Positions 24,046 to 33,851 of a stretch of DNA of 64,000 bases are shown here, piece by piece. Numbering within the stretch: the stretch's first letter is position 1; each line of letters opens with the position of its first letter. The notes beneath the pieces were generated by a model. It saw only the letters and a list, made by a program, of their open reading frames with translations, made no database searches and was not told where the DNA came from. The DNA comes from Tetrastigma voinierianum (Eukaryota > Streptophyta > Magnoliopsida > Vitales > Vitaceae). The stretch is from assembly GCA_016808115.1 (NCBI GenBank), contig JAEQBH010002865.1:124001-188000 (forward strand), in the 5' to 3' direction. The position numbers and the translations under genes were made by a program.

Positions 24046-24578
24046 ATGTCTCAGAAAAGAGAGTTTTACTGCTTTGGAGATATTTTCGTAAAAAAGTAAA
24101 CATTTTATAAAGATACACTCACCGAGCTCGTTTAGCTCATTATTTTGTTGTTATAAAACTATTTTCCGTGCACACAGCACGCCCCTGATTCGGAGCATAC
24201 AGATTCTCCCGACTTTTTTGTATCGCTGCTGTATTAATAACTTATGTAAGGAAATATTTTAGAATTTGTACAATTGAGCATATGTATGTACATAGTTTTT
24301 TATTGTGAAAATGTGATGAGCCTGAGGCTCTTTGAAAGAGTGTGTTGGTTGCCATATTTTGAAAAAACTATATATACAGTTTTGGGATATAACTCAGAGT
24401 GCAAAATAAGAGGTCACAAATTTTATAAAATCACAAGTTTAGAAAAGAAAAATTTTTATACGAGTTTTTAGCAAGCAACACGGCTTCACTTCATAGGATT
24501 CTCTAGTCGTTGGAAGTAACGGCTGGGGGTTTCTGTGGGATGGCTAGCACACCTGCCGCTAGTAGGCAAAGTGACAAG

Positions 24579-24590
24579 TCGTATAAGATG
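24579..24590 (+). other. Primer-binding site of the chromovirus, degenerate
   Basis: TCGTATAAGATG, two bases after the LTR, matches TGGTATCAGAGC (initiator methionine tRNA complement, usual for this lineage) at 8 or 9 of 12 positions. Confidence 0.5.
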
Positions 24591-24699
24591 TGATCTAGAA
24601 ACCTATGTTATTGGGCATCGTAGTTTTGTATACACTATTTTACACGACTGGCAACCATGCATTTTCAAACTCAAAGTACATACATATGAGGTGATTCAA

Positions 24700-25995
24700 A
24701 GAGCAATCAATTGATTTTTTTGCAAATACAAGACTATACAAACAGAGGACGTCGAGGTCGTCCTAGAAGAGTCATTCCAGAGGTTTCCGAGCGTCCTGCA
24801 GTACCTGAGAGAGATGAGCACATAGTTGATTCCACTACCGCCTCCATGAATCAACCTCTAGCAGCAGGTCAGGCTGGACCATCTGGGCCACCAAAGGGAG
24901 CCTGGGCGCCGTGGATTGTTTACGTAGAGCAAGTGGTACGATTGCTCATGAGAGTGCCATAGCGACTGTCAAGAGCCGCGTTCTCCACCGCCACCTAGAG
25001 AGGTTCTTGAAGAACTTGGGAGGTCGATAGAGAGAGTACAGAAGCTGGGCGCCAAGCCATATGACGGCAGTGGCGATCCAGAGGCAGCCTGGTTATGGTT
25101 AGATAGAGTAAACAAAGTTTACGGAGTTATGGGCTGCACGGATGATCAAAGAGTCTTGCTTTCCAAAGCTCTGATAGACGGTGGCTAAGGATTGTGGATG
25201 CCGTGGATAGGAGGTATCCTGATGGTATATCATGGGACCAATTTCAGCAAGAGTTCACTGATAGATTCTTTCCTCAGAGTCATAAGGATTCGAAGATTGA
25301 GGAGTTCTTCAGATTAGAGCAGAAGAACATGTCAGTATCATAATATGAGAAGAGGTTCTCATAACTAGTTAGATTGGTTCCATATATTCAGGCTGATGAA
25401 GTCCTGAAGTGCAAAAGGTTTTCAAGTGTGATTACAAAGACCGGACAGGGAAGTGCATTTGTCCTGGTTCTCAAAATAGATTTGGGGACTTAGTTGAGGC
25501 CGCTCTGAGAGTTGAGCAAAGTACTATGGCTATGTATCAGAGTAGGAAAGAAAGTAAGAGGAGTGCACCAAGCACTTCCCAACAGAGCTCGGGTGAGTAC
25601 AATAGAAAGAAAAGCAAGGGTAGAGGTTATAGAGGCCGAGGTGCAAGTCAGAGCCATCTCAGTCGTGATCGCGAGGCCTCCGCAGCCACAGCAAAGGGCA
25701 CCTGCAGTATTCCTCCCTTCTGTGATATGTCTCAGAGGCGACATTTTGGGGAGTGTAAGAGATATAGTACTGTAGAGCTTCATTGTGGCTGAAGGCTATT
25801 TCATTAGAGAGTGCCCTTAGTTGATCGTGAGACATAGTAGCCAACTCCAATTTACCCCAGCACCAGAGATGAGCACTCAGAAGTCTTGAGGGAGAGGTTT
25901 CCCAAGAAGAGGGGCCAGCGCAGCCATAGGTAGAGGCGATCATGGTAGAGGCAGAGGTAGGGCCCCAGGGATGCAGACAGAGACCCGCACTCTCA
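24700..25995 (+). pseudogene. Chromovirus gag, broken
   Basis: The N-terminal frame 24711-24962 begins in the GRRGRPRR-rich stretch typical of Tekay gag. It is followed by a frameshifted core near 25030-25330 (KPYDGSGDPEAAWLWLDRV, then GVMGCTDDQRVLLSKAL). A frame at 25409-25792 covers the C-terminal part: VEAALRVEQSTMAMYQ, a Ser/Arg/Gly-rich linker and a zinc-knuckle remnant (CDMSQRRHFGECKR). The knuckle should read C-x2-C-x4-H-x4-C; here the second Cys position is lost. Gag builds the particle and binds RNA. Stops near 24961, 25187 and 25342 break the frame. Confidence 0.85.
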
Positions 25996-26002
25996 GCGCA
26001 GT

Positions 26003-26374
26003 TTGCGTCGTGACTCTAAGATGATGCGTATGCAAACCTGCATGGTCACCGGTATTATTTCTATCCTTGATCATGATGCATATACATTAGTGGACCTAGG
26101 AGCCACGCATTCATTTGCATCTAAGCCTTTCTTAGATCGCTTCCAGATAGAGACCCAACCATTAGAGGGTTGTATGAGAGTTTCCCTTCCAACAGGAGAT
26201 CCGTTAGTCTCAGATAGAGTAGTCAGAGATAGTAGAGTTCTGATTGGGGGACAGGAGTTCCTGCACAGATTCAGGGCCTTAGATATGAGGGATTTTGATG
26301 TGGTTCTTCGGTATGGATTGGCTATCTCGCCTACAAAGCCTACATTAGATTGTTATGTGCAAGGTGCTGTATAG
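26003..26374 (+). pseudogene. Chromovirus aspartic protease
   Basis: The 123-residue frame contains AYTLVDLGATHSFASKPFL, the retropepsin site. The canonical triplet Asp-Ser-Gly is Asp-Leu-Gly here. It then continues with the LPTGDPLVSDRVVRD and LIGGQEF blocks of Tekay proteases and ends MRDFDVVL near the C-terminus. The serine/threonine next to the catalytic aspartate is normally required, so this copy is probably inactive even where the frame is open. A frameshift near 26374 separates it from RT. Confidence 0.88.
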
Positions 26375-26459
26375 GCCTGGGAAATTGGAGGTAAAGTTTA
26401 GAGGAATACGCAGAGAGTTATCTTCCAGTATGATCTCCGGCCTGCAGTGCAGGATGTCA

Positions 26460-27360
26460 AGGTATGGGTCATTGTGGTTATCTAGCTTATGTGGTGGAGA
26501 CAGGGAAGGAGGGGACTCTAGTGGACGAGATTCCAGTTGTTAGAGAGTTCCCAAATGTATTCCCGGATGATATCGCAGGATTACCTCCAGAAATAGAGGT
26601 GGAGTTCACCATTGATTTGATCCCAGGGACTCACCCCATTTCCATTCCTCCTTATAGGATGGCTCCTACAGAGTTGAGAGAGCTTAAGGCTTAGTTAGAA
26701 GAATTGTTAAGTAAGGGATTCATTCTACCGAGCATATCCCCATGGGGAGCTCCAATTCTCTTCGTGAAAAAGAAAGATGGGGGTTTGCAATTGTGTATAT
26801 ATTATAGGAAGTCGAATGTGAAGTTACCATCCGCAATCGCATCTACCTAGATCGATGAGTTATTCGGACACCCAAGGGTCTTGAGTATACTCCAAGATAC
26901 ACTTGAGGTCGGGGTATCATCAGTAGAGGGTGCAGGAGGGTGATATTCCTAAGACTACATTCAGGACACACTACGGACATTATGAGTTTCTGGTGATGCC
27001 GTTTGGTTTGACTAATGCCCGCAAATATTTATGGATTTGATAAACCGTATTCCACCAGATTCGATAGGTTTGTCATAGTCTTTGTTGATGATATCCTAGT
27101 GTATTCAGGTAGACCAGAGGAATATTAAGAGCACCTGAGGATTGTGTTGCAGACCCTAAGGGAGCGGCAGTTGTATGCTATGTTGAGCAAGTGCCAGTTT
27201 TGGCTTGACAGGGTGACATTTCTAGGTCATGTGATCTCAGTTGAGGGGGTAAGTGTGGATCTCCAAGATAGCAGCCCCACTGACCAAGCTGACAAGGAAA
27301 GATGCTGCCGGCATGATTGGGTGGATGCCCGTTAGAGAGTTTCAGAAAGCTAAAGGGTAG
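26460..27360 (+). pseudogene. Chromovirus reverse transcriptase, broken
   Basis: Frame 26464-26694 encodes the conserved linker and RT start ([18 protein letters not shown], then [14 protein letters not shown]). After a stop, [18 protein letters not shown] is readable to about 26790. Near 27068 the catalytic box reads FVIVFVDDILVYS, so both catalytic aspartates (VDD) survive. Frame 27144-27335 continues with [20 protein letters not shown]. Stops near 26694 and 26850 and frameshifts near 26900-27060 disrupt fingers and palm. Confidence 0.88.
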
Positions 27361-27760
27361 ATTGACTTCACCCGCTTCTAGTCACTAATGGGAGATGGCC
27401 TGCGGGTTTACAAAGTGATGCTTCCCAGCAAGGCCTTGGTCAGGTTTTGATGTAAAATGATAGGGTGATTGCATATGCCTCTAGACACCAAGAAGCATGA
27501 GGAGACACTCTACACACGACTTGTGAGCTTGTAGCAAATGTGTTTGCTCAAGATATGGAGACATTACTTATATGGTGTTCTTGTGGTGATCTTTACAGAT
27601 CAAGAGTCTTCAATATATTTTCACCTGCAAAGAGTTAAACCTAAGGCAAAGAAGATGGCTTGGAGTTGGTTTTGCTGACTACGACCGCATCTATTGAGTA
27701 CTATCCAGGAAAAGCTAATGTCGTAGCAGATGCCTTGAGTAGGCGACCAAAGAGTTCTTT
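27361..27760 (+). pseudogene. Chromovirus RNase H, broken
   Basis: Readable pieces are a SDASQQGLGQVL-like stretch (near 27415-27450) and VIAYASRHQEA-like text (near 27470). A DHQESSIYF-like piece lies near 27600, and the frame from 27660 has IEYYPGKANVVADALSRR. The last is the hallmark end of gypsy RNase H. The acidic active-site residues lie in stretches broken by at least three frameshifts. Confidence 0.8.
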
Positions 27761-28262
27761 GTCTCATATAAGATCAAGTTATCTTCCATTGTTGGTGGAT
27801 CTAAGAGCTTTATGGGTGATATTGAAGGCTGAGGATTCAAGAGCATTGTTAGCCACATTTCATGTTAGACCTCTTCTAGTGGATCAGATTCTAGCAAGGC
27901 AACACAGGATCCTGCATGATTAGCTCTAAGGAAGATATAGAAACAGTACGTAGTTTCAAATTAGAGATGACGGCATGAAAGTGAAAGGCCAGAGAATGTG
28001 TGTGCCGCAGTATGGCGAGTCAAGAGAGACATTATGTTAAGCACATTCATCTCGTATGCTATGCATCCAGTACCACCAAGATGTACATGTGACTTTGAAA
28101 GAACATTACCGTGGAATGGGATGAAGAAAGAGATTGTAAGTTTCTGGGCCTCCGCATGTCTAACATGTCAGCAGGAAGGCGCAGCACAGAGGCCCGTAGG
28201 AAGATAGCGCTACTCTCCCTATTCCAGTATGGAAATGGGAGAAGATCACTATGGATTTTGTG
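27761..28262 (+). pseudogene. Chromovirus integrase N-terminus, core deleted
   Basis: The stretch 28000-28200 holds the zinc-finger end (SACLTCQQEGAAQRPVG gives the two cysteines, and a degraded His part lies near 28040). Near 28245 comes the start of the catalytic core, ITMDFVTG, with the first aspartate. The sequence then jumps within about 20 bp to text that belongs near the integrase C-terminus (WKGV, then FGKRGKLSPRYIGPYEI). The second Asp and the Glu of the DDE triad are therefore missing, along with roughly 150-200 codons. This looks like a deletion, so the copy cannot make its own integrase. Confidence 0.8.
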
Positions 28263-28669
28263 ACCGGGTCTTTTTGAAAATTTCCCCTTGGAAGGGTGTT
28301 TTGAGATTCGGGAAGCGAGGCAAGCTTAGTCCGAGATATATAGGACCCTATGAGATTGCGAGTGTGGGACTGCAAACCCATGATTGAGTTACCCCAGAGT
28401 TATCAAGGATTCATGACACATTCCATGTGTCGATGTTAAAGAAATACATCCCAGATCCTTCACATGTGTTGAGAGAACAACTAGTGCAGCTAAAGGAAAA
28501 CCTGACTTATGAGGAAATACCTGTGCAGATTGTAGATCACAAGGAACAAGTGTTGAGGAATAAGGTGATTCCTTTAGTTAAAGTACTGTGGAAGAATCAT
28601 GAGAGGGAAGCAGCTACTTGGGAGCCAGAGGCTCAGATGTTCCACAAGATCTCACTATTTTCCGAATGA
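28263..28669 (+). pseudogene. Chromovirus integrase C-terminus with chromodomain
   Basis: After the deletion, the end of integrase is readable: GPY motif (SPRYIGPYEI near 28330), FHVSMLKKYIPDPSHVL (28418-28470), then NLTYEEIPVQIVDHKEQ and VIPLVKVLWKNHEREAATWE up to 28669. The last segment is a plant chromovirus chromodomain. In related elements it is thought to direct integration to heterochromatin by reading histone marks. The frame 28427-28669 is open, longer and cleaner than the rest of pol. One frameshift lies near 28385. Confidence 0.88.
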
Positions 28670-28719
28670 GGTACTTTCTTTTCCTTTGAGTTTAGTTTGT
28701 TCATTTCGAGGACAAAATG

Positions 28720-28738
28720 TTCTAAAGGAGGGAGGATT
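28720..28738 (+). other. Polypurine tract of the chromovirus
   Basis: CTAAAGGAGGGAGGATT abuts the TGTAACGCCC start of the 3' LTR, preceded by the usual TTCGAGGACAAAATGTT end of the coding region. Confidence 0.85.
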
Positions 28739-29081
28739 TGTAACGCCCCGTCCCGAGAAGGTGTACGGTACATGTAACCGTAGGGGCACATAAGTGCACC
28801 AAGTGTCATTGTAGTATTTTTGGGAGTTGTGGTTCAGGACGAAATTGTGAAATCATAAATATATTTAATCAAGAATAATAGAACATGGGTAAAGTTGTAA
28901 TTGATCAAATGGGACATAAAGGACATAAGATGAGAAGAGAGTGGAGGCTGTATTATATAAATAACATGTTGAATTTGCAAATATTAAAGTGATTGAGGAC
29001 CAACTTGCAATTAAGGCAAAAATGAGAGTACGAAAAGGGGATGAGAAACAAACAATTCATTTGATCTCATTTTGGTTAGGG

Positions 29082-29229
29082 AAAACTGTGGAGAAGAGAG
29101 AAAAGAAGTGGAAGGAGAGGAAGAAAAAGAGGGAGAAGAACAAAAAGGTATGTTTTTGAATTTGAAACATGTGTATTAGTTCCTCTCCTTCCTCTTCTTC
29201 CTCTTCTTTTCTCTCTTCTCCACGGTTTT
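29082..29229. repeat. Inverted duplication (hairpin) in the chromovirus 3' LTR
   Basis: The right arm 29181-29229 is the reverse complement of the left arm at about 29082-29122 (left GGAGAAGAGAGAAAAGAAG, right CTTCTTTTCTCTCTTCTCC), separated by about 60 bp. The 5' LTR has only the left arm (about 21651-21690) and runs straight through the insertion point. Confidence 0.8.
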
Positions 29230-31049
29230 TAGTTTGATGTCTAGGGTTTTCCAGGGAGATTAGTTCCTCCTTTTTTCTAGGTTTGTGTTGAGAGATCACC
29301 CTAACCCTAGATTTGTTGAATTCATGTGGGTAAAACCTTCATTTGTATGAGATAAACAAGGAATTCTTCCTATTTCTATGGTTTTGTATGGATCAGCGAC
29401 CTTGCATGAATTCTGGATTTTACCTAGGGTTTGCTATAAGAAGTCTCAAACCACCACGCTGGGCAAGTGTGGTGGAGTTTTTTGGGGTAACCCCATGTTG
29501 GTTTTGAGGAATGGTTGTAAAAGGAGAATGTTGGGTTTTAAAGGAAATGCTATCAAAAATTGGTAAAACTCTGTTTTTGTTTCTTGGCTATAGATTAAGT
29601 TATAACTATCCAAATGAATTGATTCAAATTGGTAAAGAACCATAAGAGATAGGCTAAATGTATAGAAGGACCAAGAGAAAATTGTATCCTAAGGCTCCCA
29701 ATAGTGACTGAAAGGTGAGCCCGTAGCTCACTGTTATGCTCGTTTGGGTATTGTTGTAGTGTTTAGCCATACTGAGTTCACTCATCCCAATTGAGTGATT
29801 AAAAATTCTGGGTAAAATAGACTTCTAGGGGAATAAGTTATCTTAAGTAAGTGCATGCAAAATGTAACCCCAAAGTGCCCAGAAATTTTTCAAAGTGAAG
29901 CTATGTGCAGATTCTGTTCTGCCAATTTCAGTAATCTAGATGTAAAATACAATAACTTGAGTTTTGGTGACCCAAATTGGACGATTCCAATTGGAGAAGA
30001 AACCTTAGAACCATAGATTTAAATGAGTAAAGAAACCATTTCCAATTTATGGAGTTAAGACCCCAGAAATCAAGGATAACAGTAGGTGATTCTGAGCTAA
30101 CCACTGTACAAAAATTGCTGTAACTTGTGTTATGTGGTTGAGGGCCTTAGAGCAGGAATTTTAAATTGAAAATTTGAAGAGATGTCATTGATATATAAAG
30201 GACTGATCTGAGAGTTTCATAATTATTGAAGACCGCTTTTGAATAATTTTTAGTAGTAAGTCCGAGAGTATTGTTGGAAAAAGGTTTGCCAAAATGAGTG
30301 GTTTTTTTTGTTAGGGGCTTTTTGGTGCTCAATGGTAAATTGTTCATTTGTCTTTATATGAATGTTGTGTGACCCTAAAGTGACTTGCGTGTGAAGTACG
30401 TTAAGTTTTACGCTATACGCAGGCGATTACTGCTACGCATTCGCTTGAGTGTAAAGCAAAGCAAAAAGCTGGAAAGTTGTGGAGTTGTGCTCAAGTTTTG
30501 GTAAACAAAAAGGTGAATGTTCTAAAATCTATTTCTCAATAATATTGTATTATTTATAAATCGTTTTACACTGGTATGTAATGGTTTTGATTTTAAACCA
30601 TATTTGAAAAGCAAGCAAGCAATGTGATTTAGAAAGCAAGCAAACAAACAATGGTTTTGATTTAAACCATATGTGAAAAGAAAACAAGTAATGGTTTTGA
30701 TGTATTCAACCATACTTTTAAAAAGCAAGTAAGCAATGGTTTTTAGTTCATGCATCATGGCATTTAAGGAGACCGTGGCACGTACTAGAGTGTATAGGGT
30801 TAGCGCGCTAACTAAATTATGGTGACGTAGACCAAGGTCATTCCACCATTTACTTAAAAGCGGGAAGTGAGCCAAGGCCCTTCCACCTAGGGTATGCCGA
30901 CCTGTGTCTCCATCGGCACGGTTGAAGCCTGTGCCCTGTTTTACTAGGGGACAGTAAGCTAGAAAGGCCTCTAATGGTTGATCTTGATTTATAAACATTT
31001 TTCACACATTTGAAAATCAACCACTCAAACAAGTGAACAGCCCGTGCTC

Positions 31050-31350
31050 CCGTGATTTATGAAAAGTTTAATAAACTTTTAAAGCAAGCGGTTGAGCCTA
31101 GACTCCTGTGCTTGTAAAAAGTTTTATAAACTTTTAAAGCAAGCGGTTGAGCCTAGGCTCCCGTGTTTATAAAAAGTTTTATAAACTTTTAAAGCAAAGC
31201 AAGCAAGAGGTCTATGAAAAGTTTTATAAACTTTTAAAGCAAAGTAAAGCAAGCAAGCAAGAGGTTTATGAAAAGTTTTAGAAACTTTTAAAGCAAAGCA
31301 AAGCGAAGCAAGCAAGCAAGTATGAAAAGTTTTAGAAACTTTTAAAGCAG
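31050..31350 (+). repeat. Tandem array of AAAAGTTTTATAAACTTTT palindromes (3' LTR)
   Basis: Six units at about 31058, 31115, 31172, 31216, 31270 and 31323. Arms are AAAAGTTT/AAACTTTT and spacers are AAGCAAGC-rich. Same array as 23790-24045 with one extra unit. Confidence 0.85.
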
Positions 31351-31905
31351 AGCAAGCAAGGTTTCTGGAAAATGTTTTGTAAAAGAGAGTTTTACAGATT
31401 TGAGATATTTTTAGAAAAAGCAAACATTTTATAAAGTTTACACTCACTGAGCTTGTTTAGCTCATTATTTTGTTTTTTTAAAAACTACTTTCTAGGTACA
31501 GGTACGCCGGACACTAGAGAATATTAAGATTCTCCTGACTTTTGTATCAGTGTTGTATTAAATAACTTATGTAAGGAAATACTTTGGAATTTGTACAGTT
31601 GAGCATATGCATGTACATAGTTTTTTATTGTGAAAATGTGATGAGCCTGAGGCTCTTTGAAAGAGTGTGTTGGTTGCCATATTTTGAAAAGTGTAAATTG
31701 TATATACAAGTTTTGGGATATGTCCTGTATGTAGCTGTTATGTTGCCGAAATTTTAGAAAATCACAAGTTTAGAAATGAAAAATTTTTATACGAGTTTTC
31801 AGCAAGCAACACGGCTTCGCTTCACAGGATTCTCTAGTCGCTGAAGTAACGGGCCGGGGTTTGTGGTGGTCAGACACCTCGCGCAGTAGGGGTGGGGGTG
31901 TGACA

Positions 31906-31910
31906 CATTT
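31906..31910. repeat. Target site duplication CATTT (right copy)
   Basis: Exact match to 21299-21303, directly after the terminal TGACA of the 3' LTR. Confidence 0.92.
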
Positions 31911-33689
31911 GGTTATGTTGGTGACTGTGGAAAGAGATTTTGTTTCACTAGATAACACAATTTGTGATTGTGGAGGTAACACAAGAGTGGAGAAGGGAAG
32001 TACGGTCAAACTCGGTGCTGGAATGATACTCTCCAACACCGTAGAGCTCATCGGTGACTCACATTTTACGTTAGCCACGATCGTGGGGCAGATCATCAAC
32101 AATAAAATCAAAGAATACTTTTAAAGCAAAGGCATTTTCCGCTACAAGCATTGTCTCTAAGGCATGGTGATCAGAACTTCACCCCCGCCATCAATACGAA
32201 CTGCCCAACCCTCCTCTGTTTTGCATTTTATGGTTTATGTCCACCTTACTCCCGCCTGGTGGTCTGGCAGTGCTTAATCCAAAGTTGACTATTGTCAGGA
32301 GGTATTGTAGTCAAGAGATCAAATCTAGTCAATATGGCATGTGATAGATTTACCTTTAGATAGCTTAGTTAACCATCGCACTTCATGAAGTAGAGATCCT
32401 TCTAAGAGGGAGTGGTTTCTGGGCGCTGAATTTTTCATCGTGTATCTTGTGGTACCATGATTTTAATTTTGTAGCTGGTGGTATTACCATTTTAAGATGG
32501 TGTATTTGCATCTCACAACGAGGGTTTACCAAAAAAATTTCCTTTGAAAAGTGTCTTCTTTGTTTTGCTTTTGTTATACTAAGAGATACCTTTGATCAAG
32601 TAAGGAAAATAAGATGAAGCCTCATCTATCGATTTCGTGGATGTGTAACTACTCCCAACCCTCTTAGCCCCATATATCCTTAAAAGCTAGCAATTCTCAT
32701 CAATAGTTTCAACTTTAAGATTTCCTTTGTATGTTCTGTATTAAGATTTCTAAGTACTGTTTTCTGTTGTTAGTAGGTATTATGGAGGAACATTGTCTGA
32801 GGAAGTACTACATTGATGACAAGGCTGCAAATTGATTGTGTTGATATACTACATTGCCATGATATTGAATTTTGGTCTCTTGATTAGGTGTTAATGGAAT
32901 GTTCCTTTTGTTTGAATTTGTATCTTTATTTATTTGTGTGTGTTTATATGCTTGCATATCCTCCCTTTATAGTATTATATGTGATGATTCAATTTGTTCC
33001 CTGTTTTGAATCTTTACTGATTTGATTCATGGTTGACAACTCACAATGCTTTTGGTTAGTTAGGGGTAGAGTTGAGGATTGGGAGGCTGTTATTGACTCC
33101 AACGAACCAGCAAGACTCCATTTCCAGTTAGCTTAAAGTGAGTTCCAAATACTTCTCTTAGCTTTTAAATCATAAATTGTATGGACAATAGTTGTTTCTC
33201 CCTTTCTTCCTTTGTTTGATCTTCTTATTTTTCCCATTCCTTCAGTTGTTGATTAAAGCTAGAAGCTTAGTTTTTCACTCTACTCAAGACTATTTGAAAG
33301 GTACTACAGATCAACTAGTTAATGTAGATTTTTATATTAGGTAATGCATTTTGGCTATATATGCAGAACCTTGATGGGGTTAGGCATGTTTTTCTCTTCC
33401 TTTGCTCGGGCGTTAATACTTATTGCAAAGGCAACAAAAATTAGGGGAAAATAGTTGAGCGGTTGAGTTGTCATTTCCTAAATTCCTAGAGATCATGTAT
33501 CCATTAGAATTGCACCTAGGCTTTAAAATTGGTCCAACTGCATGTGGAACTTGTAGGGAACATTTCATGTGCTCTTTACAGGACTATGTTTCAAAGTCAA
33601 GCCATGCAAGATGGTGTCCGGGCTACCATCGCTGATTTCTGAAGAAATGTTAAACCAGTTTACTTTTTCATTAAGCTAAGATACACCTT
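31911..33689. other. Unassigned region to the right of the chromovirus
   Basis: This is the continuation of the sequence into which the chromovirus inserted, so it should include the rest of the CACTA element. The frame open through 31911-32124 (plus strand) encodes DCGGNTRVEKGSTVKLGAGM, moderately GC-rich and unlike the neighbouring AT-rich DNA. I do not recognise a family, and the frame begins inside the LTR, so its start is not real. Beyond 32130 there are only short frames. No opposite CACTA end was found. Confidence 0.4.
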
Positions 33690-33851
33690 GAATGCTAATA
33701 AGACCTAGCTTGAGTGGTTAAGAGCTCAGGAGGGCATATGGAGGGGAGGGGTCTAGGGTTTGAGTTTGAATGGGGAAAAATTTGTGAAGGAACAAAAGAC
33801 TATGATGTAATGCAAAGTGATTAGATATAAAAAAAAAAAAAGATATACCTT
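33679..33851 (+). mobile_element. SINE candidate with poly(A) tail and 11 bp target duplication
   Basis: Body 33690-33840. An A-box-like TAGCTTGAGTGG near 33704 and a B-box-like GGGTTTGAGTTTGAAT near 33757 are spaced as in tRNA-derived SINEs. The unit ends in about 14 A. It is flanked by AGATACACCTT (33679-33689) and AGATATACCTT (33841-33851), identical at 10 of 11 bases. RNA polymerase III would transcribe it from the internal boxes. The family is not identified. Confidence 0.65.

Larger units (their letters stand above)
21304..24576 (+). repeat. 5' LTR of the chromovirus (3273 bp)
   Basis: It runs from TGTAACGCCCTGTC to AAAGTGACA and is collinear with 28739-31905. It contains a TATA box (21517-21526), a purine-rich GAAGAGG tract (21655-21720), AAGCAAGC-rich repeats (about 23160-23340) and a palindrome array (about 23790-24045). 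It carries a segment of roughly 160 bp (about 23320-23490, with a run of nine or more C) that the 3' LTR lacks. Confidence 0.93.
21304..31905 (+). mobile_element. Tekay/Del-like chromovirus (Ty3/gypsy), both LTRs present, internally deleted
   Basis: Both LTRs begin TGTAACGCCC and end in GTGACA, with perfect CATTT duplications at 21299-21303 and 31906-31910. The order is LTR, PBS, gag, protease, RT, RNase H, partial integrase, chromodomain, PPT, LTR. LTRs over 3 kb plus a C-terminal chromodomain point to the Tekay/Del lineage. The internal part is only 4.16 kb because most of the integrase core is missing. Frameshifts and stops pervade the coding region. It is inserted in the CACTA element. 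Confidence 0.95.
28739..31905 (+). repeat. 3' LTR of the chromovirus (3167 bp)
   Basis: It starts TGTAACGCCCCGTCC and ends GGGGGTGTGACA, followed by the CATTT duplication. It is collinear with the 5' LTR. Three differences stand out: an inverted duplication of about 48 bp at 29181-29229, loss of about 160 bp near 30745, and one more unit in the palindrome array (about 31050-31350). Confidence 0.95.

Noticed and set aside
24711..24962. Separate host gene starting at the GRRGRPRR frame
   Set aside because: It is the gag start of the chromovirus, right after the PBS and in the expected order.
31770..32111. 113 aa minus-strand frame rich in Ser, Pro and Thr
   Set aside because: It runs across the chromovirus LTR boundary at 31905, so it cannot be an ancestral gene; no family recognised.
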